Source of the DNA: Butyriboletus loyo
Lineage: Eukaryota > Basidiomycota > Agaricomycetes > Boletales > Boletaceae
NCBI GenBank assembly: GCA_038093515.1
Contig: JBBPSI010000182.1
Span: forward strand, 1-50,120
Direction: 5' to 3'
DNA: 50,120 nt
The first letter of the stretch is position 1, and every line of letters starts with the position of its first letter. The notes beneath the pieces were generated by a model. It saw only the letters and a program-made list of their open reading frames with translations, ran no database searches and had not been told where the DNA came from. Positions 1 to 11,805 of the stretch are shown one piece after another. The position numbers and the translations under genes are program-made.

Positions 1-1591
1 GGTCAAATGTGGAAGCACGTACAAATCCAGGTTTGTGAATGTGCCAGTGCAAGGCTGCATTTCTGACGAGGAGTCAACAGGGCAATTTGCTCGTGGGGCG
101 TTCGACATGGCAGTTGATATCTGGAACTGCCGAGTTAATGTATGGTACGATGCAAGCGAGAGTCAATACCATACTCCTTTGTCGAGTTCCGATACGTTGC
201 TGGGTGACCAGAGGGTCCATAACTGTGAGTGCGTCGACATATTCAGTTGGGTTGAATCCAGACTGCCAAGAACGTTGTTTTGTACGTCCAAGGTGTTCGA
301 AACAGTCGTTGCATTCAATGAACAACCTATGACGTAGGTCACCATCGGGAAAGTAAAAATCTGCGACTCCGAATAGTTTGCTGGTGAGGCAACTGTCAGC
401 TTTCGTAGTGCTATCAGGCAATAGTCAATTTGCCTAGGTTAATAATGCTCTGCGTCTGATTTAGCGTCACACTGACGGAACTCCCAGACGGCAGTGACTC
501 TTCATCAAAGTCTACGGCAGTAGTCGCCACGAAAAACAAATAGCCATCGCATCCAAGGCACTGTTGATTTTAAGGTTTTTTATTCAACAGCGTGCGATTC
601 GTAAACCATGGACGCACCCCACCGGTGTACGGGTTCACGAAAGTGATGGTGTTGTTCCCTAAAAGGCGGTGAGAATCCACAAACATCGGTTTCCGAGTCA
701 TGCTCTATAAAAACTTACACATCGGTGGAACGCTCGTACTTATCGAACCCAGCGAAGATGTAGTGAAGTTGAGTGCGAACGTGGTAGAATTGAAAGACAA
801 ATTGGAAAGCAAACCACAGTTCGTACGAACAGTGGTCGCGCCAACAGTGGCATTGAGAGATGTGGGGTGACTAAGGGGGTGTCGTAGACTGTGCTGCCGA
901 ACAGCCCCTCAGTAGAAAGGTCGGGAAGCTGGGTAACCACTGGAATGACTGGAGCAATGTCAACCCAATTGAGGTCTTGGAGATTGACGGACAAATTTGG
1001 CCAAGCCAACGTTGACTGCACCATGTTGACCACGATGCTATTGAATGTCTGAAACTGCATGATCGCTGACGAGGATATATGAAGAATTGAAATGCAAGTA
1101 AAGTATACCAAAATGCACAGTGTCGTCCAAAACGATTCTGAAACCTTCCTTTGCTGCCATAGACTAACTATAGCGGATCCAATCCCTGTCCACGCACGGG
1201 AAATGTCGTGAATGCTGGTAAGGTCTCGTCTTGATGCCATAATCCGACGTAAAGCCAATTGCTGTGTCACGAAAACCAAAATTGCAGTATATAGCTAAAA
1301 CAAATGTTAGCTTGACGCAAAATCCAGTTTAGATGAGCATACAATATAGAAAAGTTGTAGTGAGACGCTCAACGCTATTGTTATATCCGTACTATCCAAT
1401 GAGATGATGATGCGGTGTTCGGCATTGTGGGCGAATACAGCCACGAGGGAAAAATGGAGCATGACCAGAATTCCATGCAGAACATAGCACCACACGAACA
1501 GAAGGGGTGGAATGGTCGAACAACACACTTGACGTATGCGCGAGAGCCTCCACTTTTGAGTTCTGTGTTCAGGCGTCCTTCCCGCTAACAA
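1..1591 (-). pseudogene. Partial, degenerate paralog of the neighbouring multi-TM membrane protein; runs off the left edge
   Basis: This copy matches the complete gene just upstream (1585-3998) segment by segment. A membrane segment near 1540-1350 is followed by an intron at 1295-1342, then an exon beginning LYTAILVFVTQQLALRR and the block STEGLFGSTVYDT. Further on come LFFVATTAVDFDEE (about 540-500) and an STAMSNAP block near 90-60, all in the same order as the paralog. Signs of decay: the first exon has no ATG (the open frame begins at a TTG at 1591 right after an in-frame TGA). The reading frame also shifts by one near 868 between VYDT and NATVGATTV, with no clear intron there. The rest lies outside the window, so a functional but misread gene cannot be excluded. 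The function of the family is not known to me. Confidence 0.6.
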
Positions 1592-3998
1592 ATTGTTTCA
1601 TTAGTGGACTGCAAATATAGCATTGCAATTATACCTTGGTGATGCATGTCTTCTTCCAATGCGAGCAGAGATGGTAGTCCTTGTGATGAAGACCCTTCAA
1701 TATTACCACCTTTCTTGAATATAGATTCCAAGTTTCTGCCTTTCACATTGGCAAGGCAAATATCAAGCATTCCTGTGGACCGCAGCATCTCCGAAGATGG
1801 GTGGTCGATTATAGTAAACCTTTCTCGAAGATTGTCGGTATGCGCACCGATCCACAGCGTTTCTAATACAGAGACACCTTCGGTGGAGATATCCTGACTT
1901 CTTGAAGGACTGCTGATTATAAAGTGGATAATAGCAAGCAAGATAAACGATGCACCAAGAGCACAGACAACCTGTTTCAAATCAGTGTAAGTTCCCGGGG
2001 TACTGCAACTTGTTATGGAGTGCTCACAGGGATTTGGTTGATCTAGGTATCAGTGATCAGAAATGTCGTAGCGATAGTCAACGTTAAGCATGGACTTACA
2101 TTTAGCCTCCACTTGGGCACTTGTTCCGTAACATCGTTGCTGGTAGGGGAAAGCATAAATCCACCATTGCTTTCACCAAGCTGCCCAGCTATCATGGTCT
2201 TGTAAATGATGTCATAATGTAATTTTCGGGGGCATACCTAACCAGATCAGTTCCGCAGCTACTCGTGATACGGCAGCTTCCATCTGAGATGGAGTAAGAG
2301 TTACTGAAGGGTATGCACTTGATTCAGACGCCGCTGTTATGTTGTTTGCGGTTGCATTCACACCGATTAACGACATAAGATATCTGCAACAAAGTAAGCT
2401 GACTGAAGGGTGGGAATTCGACGTGACATGCATACGTATCCATTGTTGAAACTGCAGGGCAAGTGGATTGCTGACAAAAGAGGCTCTGACCTGCTGAAAA
2501 CTCCATGGGATAATATGAAGCAAGCATTGCAGTCGAAATCTGATCCATTTCAAGGCTTGTCAGCATCACTGACACACAATAAAATTACCATGACTCACTC
2601 CTGAGTTGAGAACTTCCAAATCTGTGGCATTAATGCTAGCAGGAGACCACAGTGACCATCTTTGCGATGATATATCTGAATTTACCGTCCCAGACCACAG
2701 AGTATCATGTTGCACATCAAGGGTTGATTGATAGTTCGATGTATAAAACGAACAGGCCACAAAGTAATTGGTCGTGTTAGAGGTTTGAGTTTCCCCGCCT
2801 GAATACAGATGACATGAGTGAAATAAGCCATATTTGTCAATGTCCCATCCCGACCATTTGTTGGAGTAAATTGCCAAGTTGTATTGATACTGACTGGGCT
2901 TTGTATTGAGTCGTCCAGTTCCATAGCCGTAGTGACCACGAACAACAATGGCTGCTCCGTGCAGATACCAGTGGTGCACGTATATTGTGCTCCGTTGAGA
3001 AACAATATTTCGTCTTTCCCTGCGCGATACGTTAAGCTAACGTGATCAATTTTAATCTGTATCTCACATGTTGGCATCCAATATATCGTTGCGTTCTCGG
3101 TGGCGCTCAGTGAAGTATTGACGCCTGCCTCGCTGCTACCTGCCAGGATTGGAAGTAAACCACAATTAGCATTTATAGTGCTCGCGTTCACAGACGCATT
3201 GACAACATTCTTGTATCCGTTTCCGGTGAAAGTGTCGTATAGTGTACTGTTCATCAGGCCCGAAGTCGACAATATGGATGAGTTGAAATTAAACATGAGT
3301 GGGGGCAAAGGGGTTATTCCAGCCCACGTGAGCGAAGAGAGGTTAACAGAAGGGCCAGGCCAAGTTGAATTCGACGCGACAACCGTTCCTAACGAGGCAT
3401 TGTATGGTTGAAATTGCAAGATTGTCGGCGATGCGACGTGCAGGACGGAAATGCACGCCAAGTATAAGAATACTAGGACCGCTGCGTAGGGCGAAGCGGC
3501 GATCTTTGTTTGCTGCCATAATGTGAGGATAGCAGCGCCGAGTCCGCTCCAAGCCTCAGATACGTCGTGGGTAGTGGTGAGCTTCTGGTGCCGAGAAAGG
3601 CAAGCGGAGAGCGCGAGGCGTTGGGTTATGAAGACTAATAAGATCGTGTAAAGCTGAGCCCCATGATATTGGTTGGAACTTTAACGTCTTTGAACTACGG
3701 GACCACATACCGAGTAGAACGCTTGTAGGAAAGCACTCAGTCCAGTTGTTAGGATACTATTATCGAACGGGATAGTGAAAGCATGCTCCGGGTGATACCA
3801 CAGCATGACCAGCAGAATGAGGTGAATGATGCACAGGAGAGCATGAAGGGAGTAACACCAATGGCGCAATCCATGGACGCGTGGGTGGTCGGGCGGAGAT
3901 TTGACCTCCCGAGCTTTGATGTCCTCGTGCAGAGTGGTCGAGGATCCTGTATCCGCCTGCATGTCAAGGAGCCGTTCGGACTGCGAATGAGATATCAT
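1585..3998 (-). CDS. Multi-TM, N-glycosylation-rich membrane protein of unknown function (about 670 aa, 7 exons)
   Basis: Predicted exons: 3998-3711, 3653-2855, 2798-2599, 2539-2436, 2383-2238, 2188-2100, 1971-1585. All phases agree and give about 670 residues. Five of the six introns are 49-59 nt; the last (1972-2099) is 128 nt and least certain. The N-terminus has two hydrophobic segments (about residues 50-72 and 85-115) and a third starting YAAVLVFLYLACISVLHVA. A long extracellular-type region follows, rich in N-x-S/T sites (NASVNAST, NATIYW, NITAAS). A last TM (VVCALGASFILLAIIHFII, about residue 543) leads to a cytoplasmic tail. This layout, short N-terminal TMs, large glycosylated ectodomain and C-terminal TM, is common in agaricomycete hypothetical membrane proteins. 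No catalytic motif is seen. The second intron uses a weak GTCGGG donor and rests on frame and paralog comparison. A degraded tandem copy lies directly downstream. Confidence 0.7.
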
Positions 3999-4950
3999 GA
4001 GAAAAACGGATGGACGTTCACTACTGTGAAGTTTTCAGAGTATACATGGATTATTGTATATGCTGTGTAAACCAGTTTCTATGACGGCAGGAGCCCATAT
4101 GAAATCAGAAAGCATCAAGAAACATCACCACATACCAGTCTTCGTCGCTGTAGTTCCAGCCCCATCGCTAACGCGCGCATCAGAATCTTGATAACCGGAG
4201 TCATGCTTTCCTAATGGAGTAACGACCCCCACAGTAAGGCTCCGCGGGGAGGGAACAACGGCCTGTGCTCGACTGAGTCACAGCAATCTGGATGAATTCC
4301 CCGCTATAGCTAAAGGTCAGCTTTGACTTTCATCACGAGCTGGGGGCGTATAGGGCAACAACAACTCACTCGAAGGCTTCATTTATCCAGACTTGATTCC
4401 CGTGATTCCTGTGTAATAGGGTATGGATGAGCTGACCGCACCTCACCGTGCATCCATCGTGAGCAAGGAGTGAACATGCGCCCTATCGCCTTCCTCACAA
4501 GATGGTCTCTTTGGGATAAACCCAGAGGTGAATAGTTGTACTACATGCTTCATACTGAGCAAGCTTCAACTGATTTCAACGTATCCAAACACATTCCGGG
4601 TCCGGGATTTGATAACCAATCCACCAAACGGTCATCGAGCATATGATGGCGACAAAGCAACTGCCAGATGTCGAGGACTTCAAGGATGGCTCGAGATGTA
4701 TTAACTGTTTGGAACTCGGGCCGAACCTGTCTGACACTTCTGGCACTCAAATGGGGCCGAGTTGTGGCGTTTCGTACTTGTTCCGTGGTTTATTTGAATG
4801 GGGTTTTTTTTAAATAAATATCCCGCCCACGTGACTTAGTGCGATTCGGCCTACGACCAAATTCCCTGACAAGTTCTTTAGTATTACTATATGTCTCGAC
4901 ACCCTGGGCATGTACAACAAACGCAAACGTATACATTTGGAATAGTTTGG
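3999..4950. other. Intergenic region between the membrane protein gene and the HET gene
   Basis: No supportable gene was seen. It should contain the promoter of the minus-strand gene starting at 3998 and the 3' flank of the HET gene ending at 4951. The only open frame (66 codons, minus, 4550-4750) has no recognisable features. A T-run followed by AATAAATAT near 4804-4822 lies beyond the HET stop on its transcribed side; since the gene is on the minus strand it is not a poly(A) signal as read. Confidence 0.5.
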
Positions 4951-6676
4951 TCAATCTGTTGCCTCTATGACAGGATTGTACCGGTGAGCACGTCTCGGCA
5001 GAAGACTATCGTAGCCCCTCGCATGGTACAAAAGCACAGTCTCAGGTATCTGATATATCTTTTCCAGACAACGGACGACGACGACGCACTCCGTGTTCAC
5101 CATGGTCCAACCCCGGTCATCGGAATGGCCCCGCGCAAGCAAGAGACAGTGGCATTCATCATCAACCTCAACAAGGGCATCATCGCTCCTAGAACGGAAG
5201 TTGACGATGCCGAGCTTGTACTCTTCCATGTGACCATATGGAACGTCAGCGCCGACCAAGAAGGGTTCCAGCTTATGGGGTATGACCGTGTAGCCAATGT
5301 CTCGGCCATCATTGTCCTCGAGGACGGTACATCGTATTGGGGTCACAAGCATCCTGATCACCACGCCAAGTTTGGTGACTTCGTACGACGGATGACGACG
5401 ATTAAAGATATTAGCAGGAAGCCGAGGATCGAGTCTCGAATAAGATCTTGGAGAAGATGGCAAGGCTCGGGAGTAAGGGGAAGGCCGTCCAGCCCATGCG
5501 AAGATGGAGGCGTCTGTACATTCGTTGACGATGACAGCCATCAGCCTATACCACGCCCTGTCAGCTTCACCGTATGCAATCGGGAGAGTGACGTTGAATA
5601 GACCAAGAAGAGAGTAAGCAGCGTCTTCAATCTTCATCGTCTTTCGTTGTGACGCCCATGCCATTTTCTCCGCGACTCTGTCGCAGGAGGGCAAGAAGTG
5701 CCACAAGACGTCATGTGGGATCCCTGTGACCGTTTCGATGGCACTCCAGATTTCTTTGACGGCTTTATCCCCCTGGTCATTCATCTTCGGGCAGATGGGC
5801 TTCCAATCCTTCCCATAAAACCTTATCACCTGTGGAGCAAGAAGTTCCTGTAGAGTCCATCCTCTTGTGAACCAAGGCTCCGATTCGAAATCGCCTACAG
5901 CCAATGTCTGGGCGAGATGCACGATGCACACGGTAGCGATACTGTACCAACGGTACATGGAACGAATCGCCTCATCCATTTCGACGCTGCTTTCCTTGTT
6001 GATGCAGCACGTATCCGACCAGACATAACAACAGTCGTAGTCGCTGCTAGCCGTTTGGCAAAATTTGAGCAGTTTCTCGTATCCGGTTGTGGATTTTTCA
6101 ATTAGGCGCTTCTCTACTATGTCGCAAAACAGCGGCTCATCATCTCCCCAGCGGTGTGAGAATATGGCGAACTTGAACAGCCTACGAATGTACTGGAGAA
6201 AATGAAATGAGGTTTGTTGGAAGCGTCGTGTGATGATCTCATACCGCGTCTTGGTGTATGGCCACGGTGTCATCACCCCGCCTTCGCAAATGCAAGTTGT
6301 CACGCGACGGGTTGTCTGTATCATTGCGCTGCTTGAATTGAGCGAGCAGGTGGAGATCTTCCTGCAGTTTGCTTTCTACTCTAGATCTTTCTGCTTCCCA
6401 GAACTCGGTCCTAGTAACAAGTGCCATGTCGCTAATACGCAGGAGGTGTGTAGGAAGATAATTCAGAACATATTGTTCGCAGTTTTCAAGAAGCTGTTGT
6501 CGAATCTTGGATCGGTTGTCCTGTTGTGTGCTGGAGCTGGTAAGACTATCGGAATAGCATAGGACCTTTGGTGGCAGCGAAGAATAGTGGGAATAATCGT
6601 GGTTATGCTCTTGATCGTGCCTCCAAGAGGAAATAAGGAGGTCTTGCAGAGACGGTTTCGGCTTTTTGGGGAACAT
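4951..6676 (-). CDS. HET-domain (heterokaryon incompatibility-like) protein with DUF8212-type region
   Basis: Two exons, 6676-6245 and 6192-4951, are separated by a 52-nt intron (GTATGA...CTCCAG) that joins HQDA to YIRRLFKFAIFSHRWG. The protein is about 557 aa. The HET domain begins at about residue 145 with FAIFSHRWGDDEPLF. It continues with DTCCINKESS (about 202) and WFTRGWTLQELLAP (about 247), the three conserved HET blocks. A following stretch, KIEDAAYSLLGLFNVTLPI AYGE, is the DUF8212-like region that follows HET in many agaricomycete members. The start at 6676 is the first in-frame ATG; the open frame extends to a GTG at 6760 after an in-frame TGA, so an extra 5' exon is possible. Family members act in allorecognition or regulated cell death; a role here is inferred from the domain only. 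No NACHT or NLR partner is adjacent. Confidence 0.85.
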
Positions 6677-7395
6677 CGCTACACCTCCCTTGAGCGAGAA
6701 GTTTGATAATGAACTCTTTGCAAGGATTAAAGGCACACCTGCCCTACTGATGTCGCCCACGTGCCATCATTGAAGCTCCCGTATGGCACAGCATGCGAGT
6801 TCACAGGAGACTTTCTGGAAGATCTTGACGGCGGGTTTATAGCCGCGGCACTGTATAGCTACATACATGCAGAAATAAAATTTGCTGTTTTGTCATGGTA
6901 GTACAACAACTTGAAGTATCGCTCGTTGTTGAAGGTTGACGTTGAAACTTGAAATATTGCTCATCTTCATATCGAAAAATCGGCATTCATGATGCCAGTG
7001 ACACGAACCTTGGCCCTATAAATAGTTTGACGCAGGGCCGTAAATTCGGGCCTCAAGTGTACGGTGTCATCGTTCATCCGTTCTGCAATAGCCGTCACTT
7101 GATTCCACTGGTGAGTGAAAGCTCTTGCCGGCGAGCTGGGCCACAGCGACTGCAGATACTTACTATATCCAAGTTTTCGCTCGGCTCAGTTGGAGGCTAG
7201 CGACTCGAAGATGTTCGTCGCTGTTTGAGAACTCCATCTACTAGTAGCGGGAAACTTGGCAGACAAAGCCGTTGGATCCGGCGAGGTTGTACTTTACGGA
7301 GGGGGTGACAAGTCCGGTGCCACCGACATCCATGACGTCAAGCACAGTTAAGTGGGGCCAACTATCCTGCGTTTTACTTTGTCACCAACTTCGTT
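6677..7395. other. Divergent intergenic region between the HET and transaldolase genes
   Basis: The two flanking genes point away from each other, so both promoters should lie here. I see no gene. A TGACGT palindrome-like motif (catgacgtcaag) occurs near 7332, about 60 nt before the transaldolase ATG; this resembles a CRE/bZIP-type site but could be chance. Confidence 0.4.
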
Positions 7396-8786
7396 ATGAC
7401 CACCTCGCTCGACTATCTAAAACAGACGGGGACGACCGTTGTCTCAGACTCTGGCGAGTTCGAGAGTGAGCTCTAACAGCCCCTATTCTCGTCACAGCTC
7501 TCATGGGCCTGGTAAATAGCTATTGGCGTGTACAGACCGCAGGTAACGATATGTTCTCGGTATCTAGATGCATGGCGCCAACTCTCATTTAAATTTTCAG
7601 GATGCCACGACAAATCCGACTTTGCTCCTCGCTGCGGCGAACAAACCACAATATACGCACCTGGTAGATTCTGCCATCAAATATGGCAAGAGCAAGGACG
7701 GAACGCTTCATGACCAGGCGTGCTTCGCTATGGATCGCCTCGTGAGCCTTTAAAACACATACGTTTTGGATGTCCTGTTTGATACTATCTGTGACGCTGA
7801 CAGTTGGTTGAATTTGGGAAGGAGATTTTGGACATCATCCCTGGCAGAGTTTCCACGGAAGTTGATGCCCGTCTCTCGTTTGATCCAGAAGCAACAAAGA
7901 AAAAGGTGGGAACGTGTCGTGCTAGTCAAATCACGGGCTTATCCAACGTTGTCATGCATTTGTTATTTCTAGGCAAGGGAACTCATAACGCTCTACGAAT
8001 CCGTTGGAGTCAACAAAGAGCGTGTTCTCATCAAAATTGCGTCGACCTGGGAAGGCATTCAGGCTGCCAGGGAGCTTGAACAGTCAGATGGCATTCACTG
8101 CAACTTGACACTTATGTTTGGGTTTGCCCAGGCTGTTGCGTGTGCTGAGGCTGGTGTCACGCTTATCTCTCCATTTGTTGGACGCGTGCGTTGACACTTG
8201 ACTACATGTATGAGAACCTACTCACACTCATCGATAATGTAGATCCTTGATTGGTATAAAAAATCGACCGGAAAAGACTACGAGGGCGACGATGACCCTG
8301 GAGTTCAATCCGTGAAGAAAACATTCAACTACTTCAAGCAGCATGGTTACAAAACTATCGTCATGGGTGCCAGTTTCCGAAACGTCGGTAGTCTATATCT
8401 TTCAGATTCACCATTCATAATATTCCTTGCATAGGTGGGAGAAATCAAGGCTCTCGCAGGAATTGACTTCCTCACTATTTCTCCGAAACTGTTGGAGGAA
8501 TTGACGAGCTCTACTGAGCCTGTTCCGAAGAAACTTGACTCAGAGACAGGTAGGTGGGCTCTTAAATATTATCTGAATTCTCGCTGATTTCTTGTCAACT
8601 TTTCTGACAGCTGCTCGAGCCGACCCCATTCCCAGGGTTTCCTACATCAACAATGAGCCTGAATTCCGCTGGGCCCTGTTTCAAGATGCGATGGCATCCG
8701 ACAAGTTGCACGAAGGCATCAAAAAGTTTGCAGAGGATGGTGATAAATTAAAGACTGTTTTAAAGGAAAAGTTGCAGGCGGCTTGA
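7396..8786 (+). CDS. TAL1: Transaldolase (pentose phosphate pathway), 8 exons, about 326 aa
   Basis: Transfers a dihydroxyacetone unit between sugar phosphates (sedoheptulose-7-P plus glyceraldehyde-3-P to erythrose-4-P plus fructose-6-P) in the cytosol. Exons: 7396-7465, 7520-7542, 7601-7741, 7804-7905, 7973-8185, 8243-8383, 8435-8549, 8611-8786. All phases fit and the length matches the usual 320-335 aa. The N-terminus [20 protein letters not shown] leads to [15 protein letters not shown], which carries the conserved Asp. The Schiff-base lysine lies in [12 protein letters not shown] (about residue 133). [31 protein letters not shown] and the [21 protein letters not shown] block follow. The sixth intron needs an unusual GTCGGT donor to keep NVGEI in frame. 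The second exon is only 23 nt. It is a conserved single-copy-type gene and, with the next gene, an anchor for synteny. Confidence 0.96.
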
Positions 8787-8986
8787 AGGCTGTTTCAATT
8801 TTCTTCCCAACTTTTTCTTGCATTTCGACAAATGCTTAGCCAGTGTAGTACCACCATAATCACATTGCTCATAAAGTGTCTTGGATATCTCCTGAGTGGC
8901 TGAGCCCATCGCTTCGGCAAATAGCTGGATTAAGACCCTAATCAGGTTGGCACGAACTCTTCAGTGTCAACTCGACCAACATCGTA

Positions 8987-10429
8987 ATGTTCTTCGATCT
9001 GAACGTCCCTGTCGTTGCTCACCAAGGTCACGGAACCGCGCTGCAGTCAAAAAAGAATAAAGGGAAGCAACCGCAAGTGACTAGCACTTTCGTGTTCACC
9101 CCAGCTCAAGTCGCGGCCATCGAAACTCGTATCGATCTTCTTGTCCATTGTCAGTGTTTCATTCTGATTTTCACCTCTCTTTGACTTTTCAAAGCACAGT
9201 AGGATACACTGTCATCGCTCTCAACCAGACAGCCGAGAAGAAAATAGACCACAAGACGCATGTTAACACCTTGGACACGCTGTTACCCCGACTGAAGAAT
9301 AGGATTGGTGTCGTGTTTCTGAAGCGACTGACGATCAATATCGATGAAGACGGCGAGAAAGGGTTCGGTTTGGTGCATTTTTTTTCACCATGTTGCCTCC
9401 TGCATGGTTGGCTGATTGCTCTCCTCTTTTCATTAGACGAGTGTCAATGCATCTATCGCTGATGCATATGATCTCATCGCGCTCGCCCCTACGACTGCGG
9501 CCACGTTTTCTGCAGCGTGTCTGACACATAGTCTACCTTCCCCATTGACGGCTCACATCATTTCGTTACCCCTCACCCTACCACGACTCCCATTCCATCT
9601 CAAACATACACTCGTTCGCACGGCCATCAAGAATGGTGCTGTATTCGAAGTCAACTATGCGGGCGCTCTTGGTGACCCTGAATCCAGTCATGTGAGCCTC
9701 GGAGTGAACGACACGGGGCTCACAGCGAAACGAAACTGGTGGGCCGCTGCACGAGAGGTTGTTCGAGTCACGAAGGGCAGGGGAATCATTGTTAGTGGCG
9801 GAGTTATCGGAGAGGGCGATTATAGAGGTCCAAGGGATGTTCAAAATCTGTACGTTTATCCTGGAATCGCGTCACGGTATCCCAATACGTGTCTTGAGTC
9901 CCGTTGAACGTCCTACAGGATATCTCTACTTGGTTTAGCCCAGAATCTGGCACACAATGCGTCCACCGCCGCGCCCAAGTCCGTGATTTTGCGAGCTCGT
10001 GAGCCTCTTGCCCCTTCGCACCCCTGGGTTTCTTCACATTCCTAATGTATATCCTTTTCAGAGACGCGCAAAACATATCGTGCCATTCTTTCTGAACCCA
10101 GGATAGTGGTGCCAATATCGTCCAGCGAGCCCGCTCAAGGTACGGACACTTCCACTGTGGTTGCACAGGCCCATGCTCGGTTGTCCACATCGGTTGCTCC
10201 ACCATCCACCGAACCGAGTGTGCCCGCCGCCCACCCTCCAGGGAAATCTCAGAACGGTCACCCTACCACCAAGAAGCGCCGCCGTGAACCCGAATCTGAC
10301 CCTATCAGATCGGTAGGGACATCCGACCGTGCAATAGCGACTCTTGCTGCTGCAGATCGTGATGTCGGTGACGATGCGCTGGTACGAAAAAAGCAGAAGA
10401 AAAAGAAAGATAGTGCCGCTCAGAAATAG
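8987..10429 (+). CDS. RPP1: RNase P/RNase MRP protein subunit, Rpp1/Rpp30 family, 5 exons, about 398 aa
   Basis: Protein component of nuclear RNase P (tRNA 5' maturation) and RNase MRP. Exons: 8987-9149, 9200-9372, 9437-9849, 9919-9998, 10062-10429; the phases agree and predict 398 residues. Family signatures in order: MFFDLNVPV at the start; LVHLGYTVIALNQTAEKK across the first intron; VFLKRLTINIDED; YDLIALAPTT; ITLP-like TLPRLPFHLKHTLVRTAIKNGAVFEVNYA; and GIIVSGGVIGEGDYRGPRDVQNLI. The last family block is TRKTYRAILSEP. The PHP-like TIM barrel ends there, followed by a low-complexity basic tail (KKRRREPESD, KKQKKKKDSA) that is probably nuclear or RNA-binding. The first residues include a KSKKNKGK-type insertion after position 17. 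It lies in the same orientation about 200 nt after transaldolase. Confidence 0.93.
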
Positions 10430-10995
10430 TTTGTCTTCCGTCGTTCATCAACATCGTTCACTTCGTAATTATTGCACCGGCGTTGCCTGACGTTTTTTCT
10501 AGAGTACGGATCCCTAAGTATGCAGGAAGGTACAAGGAACCCTTGTTCCCGTAGGGTTGGCTTGTCACCACTGAGCCGACCAAGTGTCTGAGTATGTTGA
10601 GGAAGATCGAGCTGATGGCGCAGCACTTAACCCGCATAGTGATTTCAAGCATTGAACACCACAGGACGTGTGCTAGTTGTATCAGCTCCGAGCGTCACGG
10701 TATTAAATCACATACCATGCTATGTCCGACGACAAGAACACCTGGATCTTTGCCCTAGAGGATACTTTGTGGTTAGGTCGCACGTTCAGCAACGTGTTGC
10801 ATACAAAATCCTCACAGTTCTGGAAGAAATTAGCAGTGTTTGTGGCCATCACAACTTGAGTATGCAGTAATTCGCAAGTTTGCAATGATATCTTGGTCTC
10901 CCGGCGCAGTTTCCGTGTTGCGCAGCGCTGTCTGGGAGGTGCACTGTCAATACTAGTTACTCTACAGATGCACAAAAATCAACCTTGGCCATGTT
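10430..10995. other. Intergenic sequence downstream of the RNase P gene
   Basis: No gene that I can support. Short open frames on both strands lack recognisable motifs. The right end is set by the start of the inverted-repeat block of the FunK1 locus. Confidence 0.4.
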
Positions 10996-11600
10996 CGGGG
11001 TTAAAAGCTTTGTCCAGCATCTAATGTAAAGTGTCAAGGTACACCAAAACTCAAGCCCTACCAAGGTTCTTGTCTCACATACCATGTAAGAAATCGGGTC
11101 TATATTTTGCAAAAACTTACGAGCGCTTTGGTCAAGTCACAGAGACGTTCCATCGAGCTGAGCACAAGTGTCAAACGCGTAAGGCAAGCACAGAAACGGA
11201 AAGAATAGCGGAAATAATGTTCCCACGGTTTACCCAAGCTTCAAGCTCACGTGACGGAAATAGGTAGTCGCGCGTCACTTCGACGCGTCCATAACTGATC
11301 AAGGTCTAGCACGAGGTAGTAATTTGGTACTGCCACCAATACTCATCTAGTAGGACCTGATTCGCTCGCTAAACGTGGGCCAGAATACGGGCGCTGCTCC
11401 AGTTGCTGAGTCCAGGTTAAATAAAGTTCGGGGCCATAGAAGATTAATCTGGCCTGTCCACTGGAAACCGCATTTTGTTATTGTTATTCTATCGTGGAAC
11501 AATCAGGTCCGATCAGTTGTGGAACACAGCACGGCTCCGCGACGCATCTAACCTGTTTATTTAAACGGGTCTTGTGCATGCACAGGTAAGGCGTATCCCC
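10996..11600 (-). repeat. FunK1-locus repeat, copy A (left inverted arm)
   Basis: Reverse-complementing this stretch gives a sequence that aligns with 14690-15273 and 17740-18432. Shared landmarks in order from the inner end are GTTTAAATAAACAG, CAGCGCCCGTATTC, GAATCAGGTCCT, CTCGTGC(T/C)AGACCTTGA, CCGTCACGTGA, CTGTGCTTGC, CTCGTAAGTTT and GTTTTGGTGTACCTTGAC. This copy has an internal deletion relative to B and C just before GTTTTGG. The outer end is at TTAAAAGCTTTGTC (about 10999). Since it lies directly upstream of the complete FunK1 gene, it probably also holds that gene's promoter. Confidence 0.8.
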
Positions 11601-11805
11601 CTCAACTTCGTTCTTCCGTACACTCAGCATACACATTTTCTGCGCCTGCATCCCCATCTCGCCAAACGTCGACTGACACTCCTCCGTCTGTCACCGACTC
11701 AGTCAGTGAAAAATTAGCGCACAGCAAGATCATTGATTTTATTGTAGGTGCACACCCTCGCACGCGTTGCAGCGATTCTGACGTTGTTGACAGTGGAATA
11801 AAAAC

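Noticed and set aside
1585..1595. A gene overlap between the two left-end membrane paralogs
   Set aside because: The apparent start at 1591 is a TTG after an in-frame TGA, not an ATG, so a true overlap of two genes is not supported.
4891..5601. A 236-codon plus-strand open frame
   Set aside because: It is antisense to the HET gene, whose motifs are clear on the other strand.
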